Below, one piece after another: positions 34,874-43,949 of a stretch of DNA of 59,740 nt. The position numbers and the translations under genes were made by a program. How positions within the stretch are numbered: the stretch's first letter is position 1; every line of letters starts with the position of its first letter. The DNA is from Polaromonas sp. CG_9.7 (GTDB lineage Bacteria > Pseudomonadota > Gammaproteobacteria > Burkholderiales > Burkholderiaceae_C), in contig NZ_JADOVG010000021.1 of the NCBI RefSeq assembly GCF_015752205.1, forward strand, positions 1 through 59,740, read 5' to 3'. The notes under the pieces are model-generated. The model saw only the letters and a program-made list of their open reading frames with translations. It was not told the origin of the DNA and searched no databases.

Positions 34874-35890
34874 TTAGACGGGTTTGGGTGCGGCCAAGGC
34901 GTGGCTCCAGCATTTCAGCCGGAGGGCGTGTTCTGGGTTCACCGCGCCGGCCGGCAGTTGTCCCTGCAACAGCATGCGTAATTGAGTAACGGTTTCCATC
35001 GCTTGGTGCTCGATGGCTGGCAGCGTCAGGCCACCAATGTGTGGCGTCGCGATTACGCTGGGGTGGCGGGCCAGCTGTGGTGTCGGCATCTGATCGGGTG
35101 CCAGACCTACGTCGAGCGCGCAGCCGGCCAGCTTGCCGCTGTCCAGAGCTGCCAGCAACGACGCCTCGTTGACCAATTCGCCGCGCGATGCGTTGATGAA
35201 AAAAGCCCCTGGTTTCATGGCCGCAAAAGCGGCTGCGCCGAAAAGGTCCACAGTTTCAGCATTAGCCGGCGCCAGGCAGGTCACAAAGTCGGCGCCCGCC
35301 AGCAATGCGGGCATCGCGACTTGCTGCACGGCATCGCACTGCTCGATAAGCTGCGGCGTGGTGACGAGCACCTTCATGCCGAAAGCCAGCGCCAAATCAC
35401 ACAAATAACGTCCGATGCCGCCAAAGCCAACGATGCCCAGGGTGGCCCCCCGCAGTTCGCGACCCATGAAGGGCGTCAGCGGTCCGCCGCGCTGCCAAGC
35501 TAGGGCATGGCGGGTCGTACCTCGGCCCAGATCGATCATCATGCCAATGATCAATTCGGCCACGGCTGCGTTGAAACCTGGGCTGGCCCGCGTCACCAGC
35601 ACGCCGTGGGCGCTGGCCGCAGCGACGTCGACGTTGCGGATGTCCATGGCGCAGCGCAGGAAAACCGCCAGTTGTGGCAGGCCCTGAAACAGCGCCTCGG
35701 GGCCGGGCGTCTGGCGGTACGCGATCAGCGCCTCGCAGTCTTGCGCGGCCTCGATCAGTTCGCCTGTGGAAAGCTCGCGCGCCTGCGGGTTGAATCGAAT
35801 ATCGGCCGTGGCACGCAAGGCTGCCGTCGCGCGGTCGCCGAAATACATCGCGAGCTGATCAATCGGGTGGCTGACAAATATGGTGGTCAT
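34874..35890 (-). CDS. D-isomer-specific 2-hydroxyacid dehydrogenase
   Basis: The 338-residue NAD(P)-dependent oxidoreductase has the Rossmann motif GIVGFGGIGRYLCDLALAFG (about 150-170). The catalytic Arg is in NASRGELVNEASLLAAL (about 233), a Glu follows about 30 residues later, and the His is in VIATPHIGGLT (about 283). It would reduce or oxidise a 2-oxo/2-hydroxy acid such as glyoxylate, hydroxypyruvate or a sugar-acid derivative. Its start overlaps the end of the LacI gene by 4 bp, so the regulator, this enzyme and the amidohydrolase form one transcription unit. Confidence 0.9.
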   Translation of the reverse strand: MTTIFVSHPIDQLAMYFGDRATAALRATADIRFNPQARELSTGELIEAAQDCEALIAYRQTPGPEALFQGLPQLAVFLRCAMDIRNVDVAAASAHGVLVTRASPGFNAAVAELIIGMMIDLGRGTTRHALAWQRGGPLTPFMGRELRGATLGIVGFGGIGRYLCDLALAFGMKVLVTTPQLIEQCDAVQQVAMPALLAGADFVTCLAPANAETVDLFGAAAFAAMKPGAFFINASRGELVNEASLLAALDSGKLAGCALDVGLAPDQMPTPQLARHPSVIATPHIGGLTLPAIEHQAMETVTQLRMLLQGQLPAGAVNPEHALRLKCWSHALAAPKPV

Positions 35891-36975
35891 ACGGAGGGTT
35901 TCGCAGTATGGAGTTTGTGGGCCTGGTGCTTACGGTCAGCTGTGGGCGGCGACGCAACGGATCCGCGTTCAATCAGCCCGGCAGGCGCAAAGACCAGCTC
36001 GCAAGTGCCGCTCCCTGTCCAAGGTGTCATGACTTGCTCCACCATGGCGTGCGCCATTTCGCGAATCGGCAATTGCACTGTGGTGAGCGTCGGGTTGGAC
36101 ACTGCCGACAAAAACAGGCCGTCAATCCCGATCACAGAGACATCGTGCGGCACGCGCAGCCCGGTTTCGCGCAGTCCCGCCATCAGCCCGATCGCCAGCA
36201 GGTCGTTGAGCGCCACAATGCCAGTCGGCCGCTCGGTGTCGCTGCCCAGGCGCAGCCCGGTGGTTCGGCCGACCTCCGCGATGACCGAGTCGCCGTACTC
36301 GTTCAAGGCCCCGCCGTCGAGTACACGGGCGTCCTTGTGCAAACCGGCCGCCTCGGCCGCAGCGTGAAAGCCGGCGATCTTGTCGCTGCGGCTCAGCGTC
36401 AGGCCGCTGACGGTGGCAAAAGCGAGTCGGCGGTGGCCCTGGTCAATCAGGTGCTGCGTTGCCAGGCGCGCGGCTTCAAAATTGTCAGGCGTCACATGGC
36501 CCACGCTGGCCGGCCGCCCGGCAACGGCACGGCGGTCGTAGCTGACGATGGACATGCCGCGCGCTGCAGCCGATTCGAAATGCTGCTCATCGGCCAGCGA
36601 CGAGATCACAATGACGCGGCGCACGCCATGGTCCAACAGGTCTTCAAAAAACGCCGCTTCCTTGGCTTGGTCGCGGTAGGTGCTGCCAATCAGGAGCCGG
36701 TAGCCGAAGCGTTCCTGCGCCGCCGCCTCGACCTCGCGCGCGATCGAGCCATACATCGGGTTGGCCAATGACGGCACCAGCAGGCCCAGCAAGGGCGTCT
36801 GCCCTGTCTTGAGCTGGCGGGCCAGCTTGTTGGGGCGAAATCCCAGCAGGCCGATGGCTGCCTCGACACGCGCCAGGGTGTCCGGCCGCATGCGGTTGCC
36901 GCGCCCGTTCAGCACGTTGGATACGGTGCTGACCGACACGTCGGCCTGCCGTGCAACGTCTTGAATGGTAGTCAT
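35887..36975 (-). CDS. LacI-family transcriptional regulator
   Basis: The 362-residue repressor has an N-terminal HTH and hinge (TIQDVARQADVSVSTVSNVLNGRGNRM) followed by a periplasmic-binding-protein-like effector domain (LLGLLVPSLANPMYGSIARE). It is the first gene of a unit with the 2-hydroxyacid dehydrogenase and amidohydrolase, and follows the dctP gene by about 100 bp. A perfect 16-bp palindrome with the central CG that LacI proteins prefer lies upstream of dctP at 38175-38190 and is its likely operator. Confidence 0.93.
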   Translation of the reverse strand: MTTIQDVARQADVSVSTVSNVLNGRGNRMRPDTLARVEAAIGLLGFRPNKLARQLKTGQTPLLGLLVPSLANPMYGSIAREVEAAAQERFGYRLLIGSTYRDQAKEAAFFEDLLDHGVRRVIVISSLADEQHFESAAARGMSIVSYDRRAVAGRPASVGHVTPDNFEAARLATQHLIDQGHRRLAFATVSGLTLSRSDKIAGFHAAAEAAGLHKDARVLDGGALNEYGDSVIAEVGRTTGLRLGSDTERPTGIVALNDLLAIGLMAGLRETGLRVPHDVSVIGIDGLFLSAVSNPTLTTVQLPIREMAHAMVEQVMTPWTGSGTCELVFAPAGLIERGSVASPPTADRKHQAHKLHTAKPSV

Positions 36976-37077
36976 GTTGATCTTTTTCTTGGCGCCCGCA
37001 CTGTCGCTGCCGCGAACGAAATGATAGCCGTGGCTAGGGCGTTCATCGGGCCGCAGCCAGGCGGGTCTGCCAGGGCT

Positions 37078-38058
37078 TCACTTGACTTCAGCGATGCGTT
37101 TCATCAAGTCGGCAAACTGCACGCCGTATTTGGCGCGCACCGGCGCCGTCGCTTCGTAAAACGGCTTGTTGTCGATGTCGATGAACTCGACCCCTGCAGC
37201 CTTGAGCTTGGCGACGTACTCGGTCACGCTTTTATTCCACAGTTCGCGCTGCTCGAGCTGCGCTTCGCGGCCAAACTTCTTCACCAGCGCTTGGTCGGGT
37301 GCGCTGAGCTTGTCCCATGTGACCTTGGACATGACGAAAATTTCCGGGATGATTAGGTGACGCGTCTGCGTGTAGTACTTCATGCCGGCGGTGTACTGAT
37401 TGGAGGTGAAAAACGTGGGCGGATTGTTCTCAGCACCGTCGATCACGCCCGTCTGCAGCGCGCTGAATACCTCGCCGTGGCCCATGCTGATGCCATTGCC
37501 GCCCATCGCGTTCATTGTGTCCACAAACAGTGGGTTGCCCATCACGCGGATCTTCTGGCCCTTCAGGTCTTCGGGCTTGCGCACCGCCTTGCGTGAATAC
37601 AGGTTGCGCGTGCCGCTGTCCATGAATCCCAGGGCGATTAGCCGCGCCGAACTGCTGCTGATCTTGTCCAGCAATTCCTGCCCGATCGGGCCGTCAATGA
37701 TCTGGCGCAAGTGCGCTTCGTCGCGAAACATGAAAGGCATGTTGAAGATGTTGACCTCGGGCACAACCGGACCGAGCACGCCCAGCGAAATGCGCGCGAT
37801 CTGTATGGCGCCGATCTGGGTTTGCTCGACCACTTCCTTTTCGCTGCCCAACACGCCGCCGGGAAACATCTGCATTTTGATACGGCCACTGGTGGCAGCT
37901 TCAAGCTTCTTACCAAGGTTTTCAACGGCCACCACATTGGGATAGCCGGTAGGGTGCACATCGGCCGCCTTCAGGACAATGTTTTGGGCCGACACGCACA
38001 GCGGTGCAATCAGTGTCAGCGCAGCGAGCGAATGGCGAAGGATCTTGAACGGGGGCAT
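37078..38058 (-). CDS. TRAP transporter solute receptor, DctP family, without DctQM
   Basis: The 326-residue protein starts at the ATG 38058 (MPPFKILRHSLAALTLIAPLC), giving a signal peptide cleaved after VSA. The upstream frame to 38091 only adds charged residues. TRAP signatures are AADVHPTGYPNVVAVENLGKKLE, the ligand-binding Arg region KIRVMGNPLFVDTMNAMGGN, and PPTFFTSNQYTAGMKYYTQT. No small or large membrane subunit is adjacent, so it must work with distant DctQM or be an orphan. Ligands of this subfamily are usually sugar acids or other carboxylates. Two palindromic LacI-like sites lie 90-140 bp upstream. Confidence 0.9.
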   Translation of the reverse strand: MPPFKILRHSLAALTLIAPLCVSAQNIVLKAADVHPTGYPNVVAVENLGKKLEAATSGRIKMQMFPGGVLGSEKEVVEQTQIGAIQIARISLGVLGPVVPEVNIFNMPFMFRDEAHLRQIIDGPIGQELLDKISSSSARLIALGFMDSGTRNLYSRKAVRKPEDLKGQKIRVMGNPLFVDTMNAMGGNGISMGHGEVFSALQTGVIDGAENNPPTFFTSNQYTAGMKYYTQTRHLIIPEIFVMSKVTWDKLSAPDQALVKKFGREAQLEQRELWNKSVTEYVAKLKAAGVEFIDIDNKPFYEATAPVRAKYGVQFADLMKRIAEVK

Positions 38059-38150
38059 GGACTTCTCCGTAATGAAAATAGCGGCTTTCATGACAGGGTC
38101 ACTTCAGCCAAGGGGGAAATAGAGACCGAAACACTGGACTTGAGAAGTCT

Positions 38151-38190
38151 GTGTATCGATTTACTAAGTTATTTAGTGTATCGATACACT
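38151..38190. promoter_or_regulatory. Tandem LacI-type operators upstream of dctP
   Basis: AGTGTATCGATACACT at 38175-38190 is a perfect 16-bp palindrome with a central CG. A second, half-conserved copy GTGTATCGATTTACT starts 25 bp away at 38151. They lie 93 to 132 bp upstream of the dctP start codon. The regulator is probably the LacI protein encoded downstream. Confidence 0.6.
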
Positions 38191-38537
38191 CAATCTAATC
38201 CATAAGTAAAATCCCTGTGTCCGGGGTTTTTTACCGACTTACAGAGAGCCAGCAACTGGGGAGTTTGCGCAAATAAGGAGTCGTCGTAACAACAGTTTGG
38301 AGTAAAAACTGCCCGATTGCGTCCGTATCCCGGCCGACCCTCCTGATGAGTACATGACGGGCAAAACGACTGCCATCGCCTCCACCCCCTCCACGGTCAA
38401 TCTCTTGTCCAGTTTGACGTTTGCTTTTCAGCATGGGGTCTCTTCAGGAAAATAAAGCACTACAAGGGCGTTTCCCGAAGTCAAACAACACTTTCCCCTC
38501 GCAACTTGTTGCACCCCGCCGCCAACTGATTTTCTCC
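38191..38537. other. Intergenic, nothing further recognised
   Basis: About 350 bp between the dctP operators and the end of the GntR gene. Short open frames exist but none resembles a protein family, and no strong terminator or repeat was seen. Confidence 0.4.
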
Positions 38538-39224
38538 TCAGTCTGCGAGCACTTCCCGAGGAAGATTGACGATAAAGTCCGTCAGGCCCATGGCATCGCT
38601 GGCCGGACGCATGTGGGAAACCATGGCGCTGGAAGCAGCCTCGGCATCGCGCCGTACGAAGGCATCGACGATCTTGCAGTGCTGCTCGAACGATGCCTTA
38701 ATGCGTCCCAGCGCGCCAAAGGCATGGCGGCGGTAGTAGCCGGTGCGGGTGCGCATTCGCAGTACCTCCTGACGCAGATACGGGTTGCGCGCTGCGCGGT
38801 AGATCAGTTCATGAAACCGCAGGTTGGCCTCCTGCCAACCTGCAATGTCCTCGGCTTCCATCACTGCACGACTTTTTTCATGTGCCTGCACGATGGCGGT
38901 CAGCTCTTTGGGGGTCATGCGCTGGCAGGCCAGCCGTACCGTTACACCTTCAAGCTCGGCCAGCAGTTCCCAGAGCGACAGCAACTGTTGCAGGTCCATC
39001 TTGGCCACGATCATGCCGCCACGCGGCAGGCTGGTAATCATGCCTTGAGCCTGCAACTGGATTAGCGCCTCGCGGATCGGCGTGCGCGACACCTGATATT
39101 GGGCAGCCAGCTCGGCGTCGTCGATTGGGTCGCCCGGCAGCAAGGAACCCTGCTTGATGGCGTCCTCGATTTTCATGCGAATCTTGTCGCTGGCCTTGAC
39201 GAAAGCGTGCTTAGGATTCCTCAT
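38538..39224 (-). CDS. GntR-family regulator, FadR/FCD subfamily
   Basis: The start at 39224 (MRNPKHAFVKASDKIR, 228 residues) is chosen over the open frame to 39377, which runs back through an AT-rich promoter region. The winged HTH is at about 15-75 (LLPGDPIDDAELAAQYQVSRTPIREALIQLQAQGMI). The all-helical FCD ligand domain follows from about 85, with metal-binding candidates in FHELIYRAARNPYL and HCKIVDAF. It is divergent from the amidase/CoA-transferase cluster and probably represses it until the substrate or a CoA-linked product binds. Confidence 0.92.
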   Translation of the reverse strand: MRNPKHAFVKASDKIRMKIEDAIKQGSLLPGDPIDDAELAAQYQVSRTPIREALIQLQAQGMITSLPRGGMIVAKMDLQQLLSLWELLAELEGVTVRLACQRMTPKELTAIVQAHEKSRAVMEAEDIAGWQEANLRFHELIYRAARNPYLRQEVLRMRTRTGYYRRHAFGALGRIKASFEQHCKIVDAFVRRDAEAASSAMVSHMRPASDAMGLTDFIVNLPREVLAD

Positions 39225-39261
39225 GCCTACAAGTTTCCCACATTGCAGTGCATCTTTAATT

Positions 39262-39287
39262 AAAGTATATTTATATCTATGTACTTT
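39262..39287. promoter_or_regulatory. AT-rich dyad between the GntR gene and the catabolic cluster
   Basis: AAAGTA (39262-39267) is inverted as TACTTT (39282-39287) in a 75-bp AT-rich gap. It is flanked by the palindrome TTTAATTAAA and lies in the position expected for the divergent promoters and a GntR operator. The match to the usual TNGTNNNACNA FadR-type core is poor, so the assignment rests on location. Confidence 0.3.
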
Positions 39288-39299
39288 ATTTTTATATAA

Positions 39300-39557
39300 A
39301 TGGCTGTCGAACTCGGCATCAGGTTGGCGAACGGCACGTCCGCTGCAAGGAGCGCTTCGGCTTCGTTGTATGCACACGTTGCCGAGGCCCTGCTGGCAAG
39401 CAAGAACGAGGCCGCCGAGCCGGAAATCCTCCGACTATCGAAAGTTCTAGCCCGCCTGCAGGCCACTGCCGAATTAGCCCTAGCGCAATCGCTTGACGCG
39501 ACTGGCAAGACGTCTGCCTCCTTCACTAATTTGCTGGACGCCCTGTCGCATGACTGA
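39300..39557 (+). CDS. Small hypothetical protein overlapping the amidase start
   Basis: An 85-residue, Ala/Leu/Ser-rich frame (MAVELGIRLANGTSAARSAS) predicted to be mostly helical. Its last 8 bp overlap the amidase start (CATGACTGA), an arrangement typical of coupled genes. I recognise no family. It could be a small partner subunit of the amidase, by analogy with the AtzG-AtzE pair, but shows no clear similarity to AtzG. It could also be chance. Confidence 0.4.
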   Translation: MAVELGIRLANGTSAARSASASLYAHVAEALLASKNEAAEPEILRLSKVLARLQATAELALAQSLDATGKTSASFTNLLDALSHD

Positions 39558-40887
39558 GTGCCCTAGCACCATCGCCGGTCTGCAGCAGGCCATTGCCCAG
39601 GGCCATGTAACGGCTAGCCAGGCCATCGAGCGCCAGCGTCTCGGCCTGCTACGCGCTGATCGCGATTTGCATGCGGTCATCGATGTGCTGCCTGCTGATT
39701 TGATGCCGCCAGCGGCCACTGGCTCGCTGGCCGGTGTCGGCCTGGCGCACAAGGACATCTTCGACCTGCCCGGCCGAGCGCCCGGTTTGGGTAGGGGCTA
39801 TTTCAAAAACATGGATGCCGAAGCGACTGGCCGCCCCTCCGCTATCGTGCTTGAACGCCTGTCGCGCCACGGCGCTGCCCACCTGGCCACGCTGACCATG
39901 GCTGAATACGCCTGCGGGGCGACCGGCGACAACCCTCACCTGGCGCGCTGCATCAATCCGCTACATGCCGATGCAGTAGTTGGCGGCTCGTCGAGCGGCA
40001 GCGCGGTGGCCGTCGCCTGTGGCATGACCTACGGCTCACTCGGCACCGACACCGCCGGTTCAGTGCGCATGCCGGCAGCAACGTGCGGCGTGCTCGGCCT
40101 GAAAACCACCCACGGCCTGTTGCCGCTGGACGGCGTGTTTCCCCTCGCGCCCAGTCTCGACAGCGTTGGCGTGCTGGCCCGCACGGCCGATGATGTGCAG
40201 TTGATCCTGCAAGCCGCCTGCGACGGCATGGGGCTTCGCGCTGCAACCGGCGCAACACGCAGTCATGCCGCGATGGCGTGGATTCCGTACGCGCAAGTGG
40301 ATCGCGCCATCTCCACCGCCATGCACGCGCTGGCTGCCGCGTTCGAGATGCCTGTGCAGAACACTCTGGACAGTCACCCCGTGCTGACGCAACTCGCCGA
40401 GATCGTGTTGCACGCCGAGGCCGCACAGACACACCAGGCCGCCCTGTTGGCACGCACGCTCTCGCCGTCGGTCGCGGCCGTCGCGCTGCCGGGCGCGGTG
40501 ATGCCTGCCGACTGGCTCGCTGCCGCGCTGGCCGACCGGGCACGGCGGCTGCATGACTTCGTTCAAGCCCATTTCCAGGACCATGACATCCTCGTGGTGC
40601 CCGCGCTACCCGCTCCCATTCCGGACTGGCAGGCGGTCACCCCGGGGCAGGCAACGTTCGACGTGCGCCGACTGCTGGCGCTGCACCGGTTCATGGGCTT
40701 CATCAATTACCTCGGCTTGCCCGCGCTGGCTGTGCCCATTGCGCTCGATGCGCGCAGCCTGCCCATCAGCGTGCAACTGGTCGGCCGGCCCTTTCACGAA
40801 CTCACGCTGCTGCGCTTCGCCGCGCGGATTGAAACACAGCATTTCCGCATGCAAGGCGCCTTGCCTGCTTTTTCTCCAGAGGATTGA
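39550..40887 (+). CDS. Amidase-signature enzyme (candidate half-amidase)
   Basis: The 445-residue protein starts at the ATG 39550 (MTECPSTIAGL). The amidase-signature Ser-cisSer-Lys triad is complete: Lys in GLAHKDIFDLPG (about 69), cis-Ser in VVGGSSSGSAVAVACG (about 145) and the nucleophile in GTDTAGSVRMPAATCG (about 169). It hydrolyses a carboxamide to acid and ammonia. It is the first main gene of the plus-strand cluster and overlaps the next gene's upstream region closely. With an imidase-like protein and a CoA-transferase nearby, a half-amide of a dicarboxylic acid is a reasonable substrate; GatA-like or allophanate functions are less likely because partner genes are missing. Confidence 0.9.
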   Translation: MTECPSTIAGLQQAIAQGHVTASQAIERQRLGLLRADRDLHAVIDVLPADLMPPAATGSLAGVGLAHKDIFDLPGRAPGLGRGYFKNMDAEATGRPSAIVLERLSRHGAAHLATLTMAEYACGATGDNPHLARCINPLHADAVVGGSSSGSAVAVACGMTYGSLGTDTAGSVRMPAATCGVLGLKTTHGLLPLDGVFPLAPSLDSVGVLARTADDVQLILQAACDGMGLRAATGATRSHAAMAWIPYAQVDRAISTAMHALAAAFEMPVQNTLDSHPVLTQLAEIVLHAEAAQTHQAALLARTLSPSVAAVALPGAVMPADWLAAALADRARRLHDFVQAHFQDHDILVVPALPAPIPDWQAVTPGQATFDVRRLLALHRFMGFINYLGLPALAVPIALDARSLPISVQLVGRPFHELTLLRFAARIETQHFRMQGALPAFSPED

Positions 40888-40895
40888 TCCAAAAC

Positions 40896-42092
40896 ATGGC
40901 AAAAATTCAGGCTTCCACCGCCCTGGCCAGGTTCCGCGTGCTCGACCTGTCGCGCGTGCGCGCCGGCCCCAATTGCGTGCGCATGCTGACGGACTTCGGC
41001 GCCGACGTGATCCGCATCGAGCCGCCGCGCGGCATTGACCCCAACGAGGCAATGTTCGCCGCCAACCGGGAAGGCGGCGACTTCCAGAACATCAACCGCA
41101 ACAAGCGCTCGATGACATTGAACCTGAAGCGCCCCGGCGCCTTGTCCATCTTGATGCGCCTGGTCAAGGAGGCTGACGTGGTGGTCGAGAACTGGCGGCC
41201 CGACGTCAAGAAGAAGTTGGGCGTTGACTACGAATCGCTGGCCGCCGTCAACCCGCGCATCATTCTGGCCAGCATCTCCGGCTTCGGCCAGGACGGTCCG
41301 CATGCTTCGCGTCCAGGCTTTGACCAAATTGTGCAGGGCATGGGCGGACTGATGTCAGTGACCGGCATTCCTGGCTCTGGACCGGTGCGCGCTGGCCTGG
41401 CCGTGGCCGATATGAGCGCCGGACTCTACGCTGCGTTAGGCATTTTGACCGCGCTGCTGGAGCGCGAAGTCTCGGGCAAGGGTCAATGGGTGCATACCTC
41501 ACTGTTGCATGCGCAGATCGCGATGATGGACTTCCAGATGGCGCGCTACCTCAACGAACAGGATATTCCCATTCAGCAGGGCAACGACCACCCGACGAGC
41601 AGTCCAATGGGCCTGTTCGAAGCAAGCGACGGCGTTTTCAATCTGGGCGCCTCAGGCGAAGGCAACTGGGTGCGCCTGTGCAGCGTGCTCAGTAAACCTG
41701 AGTGGCTGCAGGACCCCGAGTTCACCACCGAAACGCTGCGCGTGAAAAACCGCGGACGTCTTAATGTGGAACTGGCCGAACTGTTCACCCATCGCAGCGT
41801 GGCGGAGTGGGTCACTGGTCTCACCGATGCGGGCGTGCCTGCAGGCCCGGTGTACACCGTGCCGCAGGTCTTCGAGGACGAGCAGGTGCAGCACTTGGGC
41901 GTGACGGCCTCGCTGATGACCGGCTTCGGCAAGGAGATGCAGTACATCACCCAACCGGTCACGCTGGCACGCACACCGTCCCGCGTCGTGGCACCCGCGC
42001 CGGGATGGGGCGAGCATACTGACGAGGTGCTCGCCGAGGCCGGCTATTCGGACGAGGAAATCCGGCAGTTCCATGCCGACACGGTGGTCTGA
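40896..42092 (+). CDS. Type III (CaiB/BaiF family) CoA-transferase
   Basis: The 398-residue protein starts at MAKIQASTALARFRVLDLSRV, preceded by AGAGGA. Family III motifs are GADVIRIEPPRG, NRNKRSMTLNLK and the segment GLAVADMSAGLYAALGILTAL containing the catalytic Asp (about residue 170). It moves CoA from a donor such as succinyl-CoA to an acid, probably a dicarboxylate. Genes for acyl-CoA dehydrogenase, hydratases and a dehydrogenase in the same cluster would process the product by beta-oxidation-like steps. It lies 2 bp before the enoyl-CoA hydratase gene. Confidence 0.92.
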   Translation: MAKIQASTALARFRVLDLSRVRAGPNCVRMLTDFGADVIRIEPPRGIDPNEAMFAANREGGDFQNINRNKRSMTLNLKRPGALSILMRLVKEADVVVENWRPDVKKKLGVDYESLAAVNPRIILASISGFGQDGPHASRPGFDQIVQGMGGLMSVTGIPGSGPVRAGLAVADMSAGLYAALGILTALLEREVSGKGQWVHTSLLHAQIAMMDFQMARYLNEQDIPIQQGNDHPTSSPMGLFEASDGVFNLGASGEGNWVRLCSVLSKPEWLQDPEFTTETLRVKNRGRLNVELAELFTHRSVAEWVTGLTDAGVPAGPVYTVPQVFEDEQVQHLGVTASLMTGFGKEMQYITQPVTLARTPSRVVAPAPGWGEHTDEVLAEAGYSDEEIRQFHADTVV

Positions 42093-42094
42093 CC

Positions 42095-42871
42095 ATGACA
42101 AACGTCCTTTGTTCAATCGACGGCCACGTGGCCACCATTACCCTTCGCAATGAAGGCCGCTACAACGCAATGTCCATGGCAATGTGGCAGCAGTTGGGAA
42201 CGACGCTGACCGCGCTCGAAGGCGATACGAATGTGCGCGCCGTGGTTCTGCGGGGCGACGGTGATAAGGCCTTCGTTTCGGGCGCCGATATCTCCGAGTT
42301 TGGCGAAAAGCGCAATGACCCGGCAAGTGTGGCTGCCTACGACGCAGCGGTGGCCAACGCACAGTCTTCGCTGGCAGGCTTTCGTTGCCCCATCATCGCA
42401 GCCATCAGCGGCATCTGCTATGGCGGTGGCCTGGGCCTGGTGCTGGCATGCGATATCCGATACGCCTCATCAACCGCAAAATTCCGCATGCCCGCCGCAC
42501 GGCTGGGCCTGGGATATGCCTATAGCGGCATGAGGCGCATGGTTGCCGTTTTGGGTGTGGCCAGAGCCAGCGAGGTCTTTTACACCGCCAACGTCTACAG
42601 CGCAGACGACGCACTGCGCATCGGCTTGGTGGCAGGTGTGCATGACGATGTGTTCGAAGCGGCCTCAAAAACGGCTGCGATGATTGCTTCAAATGCCCCC
42701 CTGACCATCCGCTCAGCCAAGCAGGCTTTCAACGCCTTGCTGGCCGGCGGTGAACCCGCTGATGTGGCAGCCGTCGATGCCGCGGTCAAGGCCTGCTTCA
42801 AGAGCGAAGACTATGCCGAAGGCCGCGCTGCATTTGCCGAAAAACGCACGCCGCAATTCGTAGGCCGTTAG
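42095..42871 (+). CDS. Enoyl-CoA hydratase/isomerase family (crotonase fold)
   Basis: The 258-residue crotonase begins MTNVLCSIDGHVATITL. The oxyanion-hole segments are FVSGADISEFG (about 65) and ISGICYGGGLGLVLACDIRYAS (about 107-128). The catalytic Glu near AARLGLGYAYSGMRRMV of standard hydratases is not conserved (GLGYAYSG instead of ExxLG), so an isomerase, hydrolase or other crotonase reaction is possible. It follows the CoA-transferase by 2 bp and is probably co-translated. Confidence 0.88.
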   Translation: MTNVLCSIDGHVATITLRNEGRYNAMSMAMWQQLGTTLTALEGDTNVRAVVLRGDGDKAFVSGADISEFGEKRNDPASVAAYDAAVANAQSSLAGFRCPIIAAISGICYGGGLGLVLACDIRYASSTAKFRMPAARLGLGYAYSGMRRMVAVLGVARASEVFYTANVYSADDALRIGLVAGVHDDVFEAASKTAAMIASNAPLTIRSAKQAFNALLAGGEPADVAAVDAAVKACFKSEDYAEGRAAFAEKRTPQFVGR

Positions 42872-42950
42872 ACCTCGCTACTTTTTAATGTGTCGCTTTT
42901 TTTCAATGTCACCGTCCTGCTAACTTTTTTACCAACCTGGAGTGTGGAAG

Positions 42951-43949
42951 ATGAAACTCAGTACCGCCATCACCGCAGTGCTCACCGCCGTTTCGGCGCT
43001 TGCGGCCACCGCCGCCCATGCCGTTGGGCCGGCACCCGCTCCCCTGGCTCAGCGTGAAACGCTGACCATTGGTTTCGTGAAGGTTGGCCACCTAGCGCCG
43101 CTGCTCAACATTGAGGAGGAACTTAAGAAGTTCAACATCGACGTTAAGCGCGCTGAGTTCGTGCGCTACGCCGACGCGCGCACTGCATTGATGTCCAACT
43201 CCGTCGATGTCTCGGCCGTTGGCCCTGGCGATCTGGCCATCGCGGCGTCGCAGGGCAGCAAGAACCTCATCGGCTTGACCGGCGTGGCCGGCTCGGGCAA
43301 AAACCTAGTGGTGCGCAAGGGCGTGGTCATCAATGATTGGAAAGACCTGGCCGGCAAAAAGATCGGCATCGCGCCTGGCTCTGCCGTGTGGTTTCAGTGG
43401 GCCATGACAATGATCGAAAAGGGTGTGCCTTACAACACGTTCACGCCGGTCAATATTCAAGGCGGCGGCACCGCCTTTATCCAGGCGCTCAAGAAGGGCG
43501 ACATCGACGCCATGGTTTTGTGGGAACCGTTCGAGTCACAGGCTGTAGCCGAAGGCGATGGCTATTTCGCCAAGGGTCTAGAGTACAGCAAGTCCAAAGC
43601 AGTTGGCGCCGAGCTCGGCATGCTGGCGGCCTCAGGCGAGGCCATGACGAACAAACAAGAAGCCATTCGTCGCTTCCTGTGGGTCTATCTCAACACAGAA
43701 GAGCAAATGGCCAAGAACAACAACATGTTCGCCGATGCCTATGCTAAATACTCCGGCCTGCCGCTGGCAGTGACGAAGGAGTCGTCGAAAATCATCAAAC
43801 TCGGCGGCGTGCTCACGAAGGAACAGGTCAAGCTGCAGGCCGAAGCCGCCTTCAAGCAGGGCATTGTCCTAAAGGACGTCGGTGACGAAGCCGCCGCGCT
43901 GTATGACGATTCCATGGCTCAAAGCATCAAACGCGGAACTGTCCCATGA
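42951..43949 (+). CDS. ABC importer solute-binding protein, SsuA/NMT1-like
   Basis: The 332-residue protein starts at the ATG 42951 (MKLSTAITAVLTAVSALAAT), with a signal peptide cleaved after AHA. The periplasmic domain has the NMT1/ThiY-like pattern: TIGFVKVGHLAPLLNIEEEL, DARTALMSNSVDVSAVGPGD and KKGDIDAMVLWEPFESQA. The SsuA/TauA/NrtA group binds sulfonates, nitrate, pyrimidine precursors and aromatic acids, so the ligand cannot be read from sequence. It overlaps the permease gene by 4 bp. Confidence 0.92.
   Translation: MKLSTAITAVLTAVSALAATAAHAVGPAPAPLAQRETLTIGFVKVGHLAPLLNIEEELKKFNIDVKRAEFVRYADARTALMSNSVDVSAVGPGDLAIAASQGSKNLIGLTGVAGSGKNLVVRKGVVINDWKDLAGKKIGIAPGSAVWFQWAMTMIEKGVPYNTFTPVNIQGGGTAFIQALKKGDIDAMVLWEPFESQAVAEGDGYFAKGLEYSKSKAVGAELGMLAASGEAMTNKQEAIRRFLWVYLNTEEQMAKNNNMFADAYAKYSGLPLAVTKESSKIIKLGGVLTKEQVKLQAEAAFKQGIVLKDVGDEAAALYDDSMAQSIKRGTVP

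Noticed and set aside
34982..36771. Plus-strand open frames opposite the 2-hydroxyacid dehydrogenase and LacI genes
   Set aside because: Shadow frames; the minus-strand genes have complete motifs and mutual 4-bp overlaps.
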